This document shows, piece after piece, positions 34,501-43,500 of a DNA stretch of 64,000 bases; the stretch's first letter is position 1, and each line of letters starts with the position of its first letter. Made by a program: the position numbers and the translations under genes. Origin of the DNA: Agrypnia vestita. Lineage: Eukaryota > Arthropoda > Insecta > Trichoptera > Phryganeidae. The notes beneath the pieces are model-generated. The model did not search any database. It had not been told where the DNA came from and saw only the letters and a list, made by a program, of their open reading frames with translations. Location: assembly GCA_016648135.1 (NCBI GenBank), contig JADDOH010001550.1, positions 43,615 through 107,614 of the forward strand, in the 5' to 3' direction.

Positions 34501-37500
34501 ATCAGTCCCTTCTTTATCGAAAATATTAAATATTTCTTGTATTTTATAAACTTTAAACCATTTAGCATCGTCTTTTGTCAGCATGAGCATGGTAGACTCC
34601 AATGGTGTCTTCAATGGAACTTCGGCGCCAGCAATGCACACACCATCTCGGGAGTAATCATCGCATGTTTTTGTGCAAATGGATCCTGTTTTTTTGCACA
34701 GACTTAAAGATGAAAGGTCCTCAATGTCTCGAACCTTCTGTAAAATTTTCGGGTCACAATCTGACGCAAACGACTTGAAAGCGTCACAGATGGGACGGTA
34801 GCCGGTGCACCGACAAATGTTACCGGCAAAAGAGTTTTCTACTTCTTTCATCGTCATATCTTTGTTTTGTTCTTGTAAGCTGAAACAGAAGAATAACATA
34901 TTTTAAAAATAAACTCTTGATACATCCATAATAACAAACCTTCAATCATATATTATGCACCTCTTCTTAATTTCTTCGTTGAATCTCCTGACACTATGAT
35001 TTAGAATTTCCTTAGCGGTAGTTAAACGGAATAAATATTGCTTTCTGTTTATCAAACCTTTTATAATAAATAATTGTAGGTATAAATATCTAAATTACAC
35101 CCATTTCTGGTTCTATTCCTACAGGGTATGTCTTGATATGGGAATTTGAGTTTTTGTCTCTTTATACTAATGTCTATAATTAAAATTATTATATTCTGGA
35201 TTCACAATCAGAATTTATAATTATCCAATTTGTCGTTCGGTCGGCAGCCGAGCATCCTTCCCATTAAAAAATATAACATATTAATATTTTTCGTAATTAA
35301 AAATTTCGATTATATTTGAACGCTTTTCTTTTTTTCTTAATTAAACAGTCTTCTTATAGTTGCAGTTACTTACAATACGTATTGGGAAAATGTGAGGCAG
35401 AAGTTGGGTCCCTAAAATTTTTATTTTTTTTGGTGAGTCGCGGTCCTGTCAAATTTGGGAACCACTGCATCACAGTAAAACTCCGTCAATTCGAAAACGT
35501 CGGTAATTCGTATTTCGAAATAATTTTTAGACCCTTACGCCATAAATCAATTAATTTTAAAATCATGCATAATTCGAAATTTTTATCAAGATTAAATTAT
35601 ACAAACTACTTAATAATGCGGGTGGCTTTTTGATCGAGCGCACCCATGTGGGGCGACCTTTATGTATTTAGCGGCACTTTGTAGAATTCTCTTTTTCTAT
35701 ACAAACCTATTATGTCGCGATTTCTCGAATTGGGGAATCCTAGGCATACTTTTTTCAGTTGGCTGCCTACAGAAGTGCGGAATGTTTTAGTTTGCGCTAA
35801 ATCCTCGTACGTCGCGTTTAAAATTGTTTTTCATATCTTTAAATTCCTTTTTGGTGTGTGTTTGTGTTAAAATATTTAATTTTCTTTGTAAGAATATTAT
35901 CTTGTCTTAAAGTTTCATGTAGGTATTTGTGAACGATTAATCGTATTTCTAAAAACTGTGCTGTGTGTTGGTCTCAGACAGAAAAAAGGCAGAATCGAAA
36001 GATAAAGTCGTGTGAAGATTGAAGAAACCTTCCATTTCTCCAAAGATAATATGCCAAACATACGGCCTCGTGACGAAGTAGAAAAAATAGTCAGATTTTT
36101 TCGCATGAGTGTAAATGGCAAATATGTCATTTTCAGTTACTTTACATAACATAATAAATATTGCGTTTGCGAAGTGATTTCTTGAAATATGCAAAAATAG
36201 GATTAAAAATGTTCATCTCCAAAAAGTATTTTTAGAGGTATAGAAAACATAAAAACAATTACGAAATTTTAACTCTTGAAACATAAAAATATCTTGTATG
36301 TTCATCTTCCACGTATTTTCCAATACCATATATATTTATTATCATTTAGTACTTTAAAAATACGTATAAAAAAAGACAACTGAACTCTTAAGTGAAAACT
36401 ACCCACAAAATTTTCGTTTTGACACGAACCTACCTATATTTTTATTAATTTTTTGAGATGAACTACCTAAATGGCGAAACCACCCTACCCTTGTTGGTAA
36501 TTTATAAATCCGATTGATGTTCTCACCTGTACATGCTCATGACCCATCCGGGGCTGCAGTACCCGCACTGGGTGCCGTCGAGTGAGGCCAGCCTGCTCTG
36601 GATGGGGTGGAATCCGTTCTTGTTGCCGATCCCCTCCACCGTCGTGATCTGCCAGCCGTGGCACGACAGAATTGAGACCAGACACTGAAATAATGGTATT
36701 GAAGAAATGAACAAGAAAATAAATAAATATATTTCATCCCATTCCACCCGAAGTTACTGGTATTTTTTTTTACATGTAGGGGAGAAAGGGGTAATGAGAG
36801 TCAGAGGGCAATGGTGGTCAGCGTTCTAGCATTCAGAGGAAAGTATTTAAACAAACGAATAATGGCCTAAAAGATGCGTTACGTGACGGTTCGCACTCCC
36901 CGTACTGCCCGCTCAGTACGCGTCCATCGTTTCGGAAGGCTGCTACGCGTTTTCGCGCGCATTCGATGTAATTTACGAGTGCACGAAATAAGTGGCGAGT
37001 ACATTATTACGATAAATCTGAGTATTTAAAGTATTTTATTGATTGACTGTAAACATAAATTATTGATTTAGAAAAAAATAATAACAGCAAATAATTTTTT
37101 TCTACATTTTTAGGTATAATCGAGTAATAAGAGTCATTGCAATGAGACTCCATCAGCTAACGAAGTAAAAGGAAAAAACAGTGCTGAAATCAAAAAGCAA
37201 GAAGCAAAAACCTCAGAAAAAGATAGCAAATAAGGCCAAAAGGCGCACACTCCAAGAGCAAAACACTTCTTCGGAATCAAATATTAATCTTAATAAGATA
37301 TGTGATAACAAAGACGACGATATGAATAATTGCCTACTTTGTGGTGAATTTGGTCGCAACAATGAAGAATGGTACAGGTGCTCTTCTTGCGGGTTGTGGA
37401 CACACGCAGAGTGCACAGGCTGGGCTTCACCACAACGTCATGTGTGCGACGATTGCTAGGCTAGGCTGACTTTCATTATCCCCTCAGTGATTATAATTAC

Positions 37501-40500
37501 CCTCATATGTAGACAATGGTGGTCAAAGTTGATTTTTTTTAGTTTAATAGTTTGTAATGTGTTGTTTCAAAGGTAATGAAACTGTTTAAGACTGATAGTT
37601 TAATAGGTAAACTACCATAAGAGTTGATTTTCATAAAGTTCAAACAAAAAATTCGTGTTTTATTTTATTTCCTGCTTAAGTGACTCACATTCCCCTTTCT
37701 CCCATAATTGAATGAGTAAAATAATTACGCCCTTTGAGAGCGACTTGAAAAGGTTTGCCTAAGAATATGACAATCACATCGTTGTTTCATCTTGTAGAGG
37801 GCTATGGTTCACTGTCCACTGATATGAGGCCATGTTTGAAGCGGTCGAACCACTGTTTTATTTGTGAGATGCCCGTAGCGTCGTCCCGGAAAGTCTTTTG
37901 GATCTTGCGAATGGTTTTCACTTGTTTTTTCTTTTGCCAAGCTTTTGACAAAATTAAATGCAGTGTCGTTGCTCGAGTCGTTACGTCATTTAACAAATAT
38001 TGACAATCCGACGAGAGCTAACTACACTTCTTCACTCAGGGGCTGATTTTAAGCGACTGACGCTTTCTGCGGGCGGGAAAAAAAATTCACGAATGCGTTT
38101 TAGTGTCTCCTACCTTCGAGTATATACAAACTACCCCTACACCTTCCCACCAAAGGACACCTCCCGTACTTCTTTTCTTGGGCGGAAAAAATAAAGGTTC
38201 GATATTAATTGAACACACTACTTATGTCCACGAGGTCTCAGTATAAGTAAATGAAGGTCAGACCCCGTGATTCAGTTCTATCTGCATATAAATTGAAAGT
38301 TAAACATATAAATGAATGTCTTACGCTAAACATATAGGAAGGTACTGATCTTTACCGGCGTTTGCGTGTTGCGTCGTGGACACCTAGTTGTATGTTCCAA
38401 TTGAGTGGAGCCTATTTATTTATTTATATAAATATATTATTACAGGAGCCTATTTATTTATTTATATAAATATATTATTACAGGCTATTTAGGTACTTAT
38501 TTTATATCAATTTAGAAGAAAAAAGACGCACGCTATGGAGGAATTGAAATAAATATCTTAAACTTGCGACAGTTGTGTAAGCATAATATATTATAAAACA
38601 CTAAAATATGTAAATCATCTACGGTCGAAATTTGTAATTCGCGTGAAATAGTAGGTACCTATGTATAGATGTCGCCGCAGGGAATGACCTCTATATTTAA
38701 ATGGGAATATTATTTGATGGGAATTACAAATTTTCGACCATAGATGACGATAACACATTTGCAACAGTTGAAATAAGTCAGATAAATAACAAACATATAT
38801 AACTTTCAAAAATTTGATAATATGTGGATGCTCTTAGTATGGAATCGGTGAAGGTTGCATTGTGTAAAGTGATTGATGAAGCCAGCTAATACAGGTCGCA
38901 AGCCCTGTGGCCATCCTATAAAGGCATCCGTGCATGTTTTCCACATTAATAGATTCGTGTCTATGAAACTTCTGCAATTTATCTTAATTAATGATTATCC
39001 CTTTGTGGACAAAATCCAGTAACTGTGTTCTTAGAACATACATTATAAAAATATTGTTTAGCTTTTTTTAATAATAATCAAAATATTAATATTAGGTATT
39101 GTAAATATCTGAAGACGTGCACTTTTAAGGTGAGCTTTTTTTTCTTACGGCTTCTCTTGCATTTTGTTATCAGATTTTTGTATCGAAGGATATCTAATTA
39201 AATTTTATTCATTAAGTTTTGTATTTAGGTACTTATATTTTTCTGAAACGATAAAAACTAAATTATTTAATCTATTAATAAATTACTAAATTAGTATACC
39301 AACGATGAAAGAACTGAAAAAAATTTCTCCATTTTGTTGACTTTAAATAACTGTACGGACGTGTGATATGATTTTTTCTAAATAATATAAAAAGTTAACG
39401 ATTATCTTTAATTATTACAAATTATTTTACAATGTCAGTTAGTTTTCTTACAACGTTTGTTTTAATATGAAGTTTTAAAAAAATAATGTATTTTTGGCGT
39501 GATTTTTTCAATCTTAGTTGACAATTTTTTAATATCAATAAATTAATATAAGGAATGGCTATAGGTATTCTTCTAAAGTAAACAACAACAAAGTATCAAT
39601 TACTTTTACAAAAATCTTTATTCCAGCTATTTATTTAAGACATTTGCTTATGGTTTCGTCACAAATAACTGCAATAAGTCACGAACCGGAGAGTACATCC
39701 TGCTGCATCCTAAAGCAAATGCATATGTATGACACATAAGTCTTGCCGCATAAACTAATAAGTATATTTTTTATTAATGATATCTTTATTTTATTTATTT
39801 ATTAAGGATTCTTAACTGTTTTTTAAACATATGATGTATAAGCATAGTGTTCATTTCATAGACCAATTAAAAAGATTCACAGATGTTAAGAACAAAGTTA
39901 GATAAGATATTTTTGAGTTAATTGTTTTGAATTAATTAATGGATAGTAGTAAGCAACAAACAATGTTAAGACTGAATAATGGCAAGTGATTTAATGTAAA
40001 AAGAAAAAGTATATTAAGAAATGGGTGAAAAAGGATGAGGAGGTAGGAGTCACGATGGAGGTGGAGGAAGGAAGGAAGGAAGGAAAAAAGTGGAAGTGAA
40101 AGAGGAAGGAATCATTACAGGCCCGCGTTCATGGATAAGATTTTCCTTCCGTCATATTCTTTGGTTTTGGCTGGATGGACAATGGACAAAGCAAAATGGA
40201 CCATTCTCGGCTTTCGTGGTACCCGTGTACACACCATGTCTCAGAGATTCGTCGTCTTGAGCGTCACATCGCCCCTTGTCGGATCCCGCTGTCGAATTGT
40301 ATCTACATTGAATTTTTGTCCACACGTGTCCGTAAACGGGATCATATCTCAGAGACTAATTATGAAAAATAGTTTTGTTTTGTAAAGGAAGAGTGTGTGT
40401 ATGCGCTACAACTATTCCTGGTCTGTGATAAGATACGAGGCTGTGAATTTGGAAAAGTTTGAACATTTTCCAATTTTTCTTAAAACGTTGCGATATATAA

Positions 40501-43500
40501 TCAGGATTAGAAAATCGGATTCGAATACGTACTTACCTAGAGCACAACATTACAAAGAAAACGCCGGACCTGTACCCAATGCCAACGCGCAACGAGTACT
40601 GCCCCGAATATAGGCAACGTGAGCTAACCTAATCTAAAAAAAAATATTTTAAGTTTTTACACGGTTTTTATTTTATTCGACTTGTATTAAAGCGAATCAA
40701 TTTTTCATAATCGATACAGTAATGTTAGTTACTGTAATGATAGTTCAACATTTTTCAAAAATTAAGTCAGAAATATTGAAAAAAAAATGCAAATTATCTC
40801 CATAACTATTGATATTATTAAGTCATGATTGCCGAAACATTTTCGACTCATTATCAAGGCAGGAATCCACCTGTAAAGTTTTTGCTACTAGCTACACGAT
40901 GTCTCACCATGTCCTTCATTATGAAACTATTTATACAACTGACTAGTTTGGGGTTCGTATCTCGCATTTGACTTGGAATTCTAAATTCAAATTAATCTCA
41001 TATTATAGCTAAGACATTCCTTTTTCAAAATTAGTCATTAATTTGTTTTTCCTTCATTTGATTTTCCTTTGATATTACTGATAAAATGAAAATTCGCATT
41101 ATTTTCGAATATAAGTTCCGTCGTGGCTCTTAGGCTGCACAGACGGCAGGCAATATCAACGACGTATATCGATTTGAACGATTCAATTTTGTTTAATGAA
41201 TTTCAATATACTATACACGACATGTCCGACACAGCCTATTGCGTTGTACCCATAACTGAGATACAAAAAGTAAAGACAATATTGGCGTCCAGCCTTTTTC
41301 TTCACCTGTAGAAGAACCCAGACAACCGTCGCCATGTTACTTGGCCAGTTGCATGGCCTTCGTTTACAGTGCATTTCGTGATGCATTTTACTTGACCCGT
41401 AAGTAAAGTACCCACGAATTGCATAATGAGTATCACGAGTGGCAGGAATATAATCTGTTACAAATGATAATATGTTGCATAAATATAATATGTTCAAAGT
41501 AATAAAGGTTTTTGAAATATTGGTATGATTAAAAGAATTCTAAAAAACTAGAAGTAATTTGCTGATTTAACAAAATACTTTGATGACAGGATGAAGATGA
41601 AAAAGGATTTTCATTCCTACAATACAAGAGGAAGCGACAACATAAGACTACCAAAGAAAAAGAAAAACACCTCACAAATTGTGTGATTTATGCCAAAGGA
41701 AATTCAAAACATGGAGAATATAAAGAGGTTTAAACTGAAGTGCAAAAATTATATTATAAAAACTTTTAAATGATTAGATGGAATGCAACATATCCAAGTG
41801 AAATCATGTATTAGCCCACACAACATTATGTGTGGAACTAAATTATTGAGATAAATAAATAAATAAATAAAATTCATTTGTACAAAGATTAAAATACATT
41901 TTAACAATCACATTAAAATACATAAACAATAACTACTTTGTAAATTTAGTATCATTTTGTAAAATTTGAAGAAATATTAATGCATACATTTTGGTCTATA
42001 TATCTATGATTACTGCATAGTTTTACGTTATTTTTATAATGTTAACTTGTTTTAAAATTATCTTTTATTATTTAAGTGTATTAAAAAGTAAAAAATAAAT
42101 TTTCGGCCATAGATGACGATAGCATATTAGCATCATTTGCATTAAATTTTGAAGAATTTGAAGAAAAAGCATTGAAATAAGTCAGATAAATAACAAACAT
42201 ATTTAACTTTCAAAAATTTGATAATGTGTGGATGCTCTTAGTATGGAATCGGTGAAGGTTGCATTGTGTAAATAGATTGCTGAAGCCAGCTTACACAGGT
42301 CGCAAGCCCTGTGGTCATCCTATAAAAACTTCCATGCATGTTTCCCGTATTAATAGATTCGTGTCTATGAAACTTCTGCAATTTATCTTAATCAATTAAT
42401 GATTATCCCTTTGTGGACAAAATCCAGTAAAAAAAAATTATCTCACTCGGAAAATAAAAGCGTGCGCACTTTCCCTCCATCAACAACATAATTCTGTAAT
42501 CTATATCAATATCGTAAGTGCCCATCTCTTATTTTTTATTGGTTAACTTATTTTATTGTTTCAAATTAAATATTTGGCCTATTTTGAACTAAGGAATATT
42601 GCTATTTCTTGACAGTTATTGCATAATATTGTAATGCCGTCAATTTTCACGTTTTAAGTTTGACAGGTTTGAAATTAATGAATTCAATCATTTAGAAAGC
42701 TCATTTTTCATAATTGTGAATTACTTAACGTTGGATTACGTTTTAGAGCTTTCTGATTATTTGAATCATTAATTTCATACTTAGTGCGGTTTAGCCTTTT
42801 TAAGTGCAGTGTTTTGTTTTGTCAATTGTTCACAATATCGTTCAGCTATAATTTTTTGGTCATGGAATAAAAGCTCATAGTAAAAAATAAACTTGCAATC
42901 CCACCAAACACAAAGCATTACTTTTTTATGCATTTCAGCTATCGAAGTGGTCAGAGTGGCTTTCCCAGGCTAACCAATGACTTTTTGCGTCACGTTATTG
43001 TAAACTATTTAATTTTATCTTTTCTCTTTAACCTCCTGTCACTAATCGATGCAAAAAAGGTTCGTGCTTCTGTCTAGTACTCAAAGAAACAAATGTTGAA
43101 AAGCGATCCATTAAATTGGCAGCTGACGATTGATGAGGAGTCCAGGTGTCACACTGCTAAATAATCTGTTTGCGCTTCAGTTGACTTACCATAATTGATT
43201 GGTAGACTCCCATCGTCTGGCATTTTGACGTGGTTTAGCTGACCATCATCATGTTACCATCAGACTTCGAAGGAAGCCCGGTTCTTGGTTTGTCCACCAA
43301 TAAAAAATCATCATGATAAGAATTTTGAAAACCACTTCTATATCAGTCGAACTTTAGTGGCATCCTCTTCGTACACATCGTAAAGGTCTTGGTTATCAGA
43401 ATCGCGGTACCGTCATTTGGCGTCAATAGGGATACGTTTCACCTTTCAACATTCACTAACTTTACAAAAGTTGAGACAAGTGCTATTATTTGTTGTTAAA

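Noticed and set aside
40131..40385. 84-aa and 65-aa overlapping plus-strand ORFs in intron 2
   Set aside because: No domain recognised and two frames equally open; probably unidentified repeat DNA.
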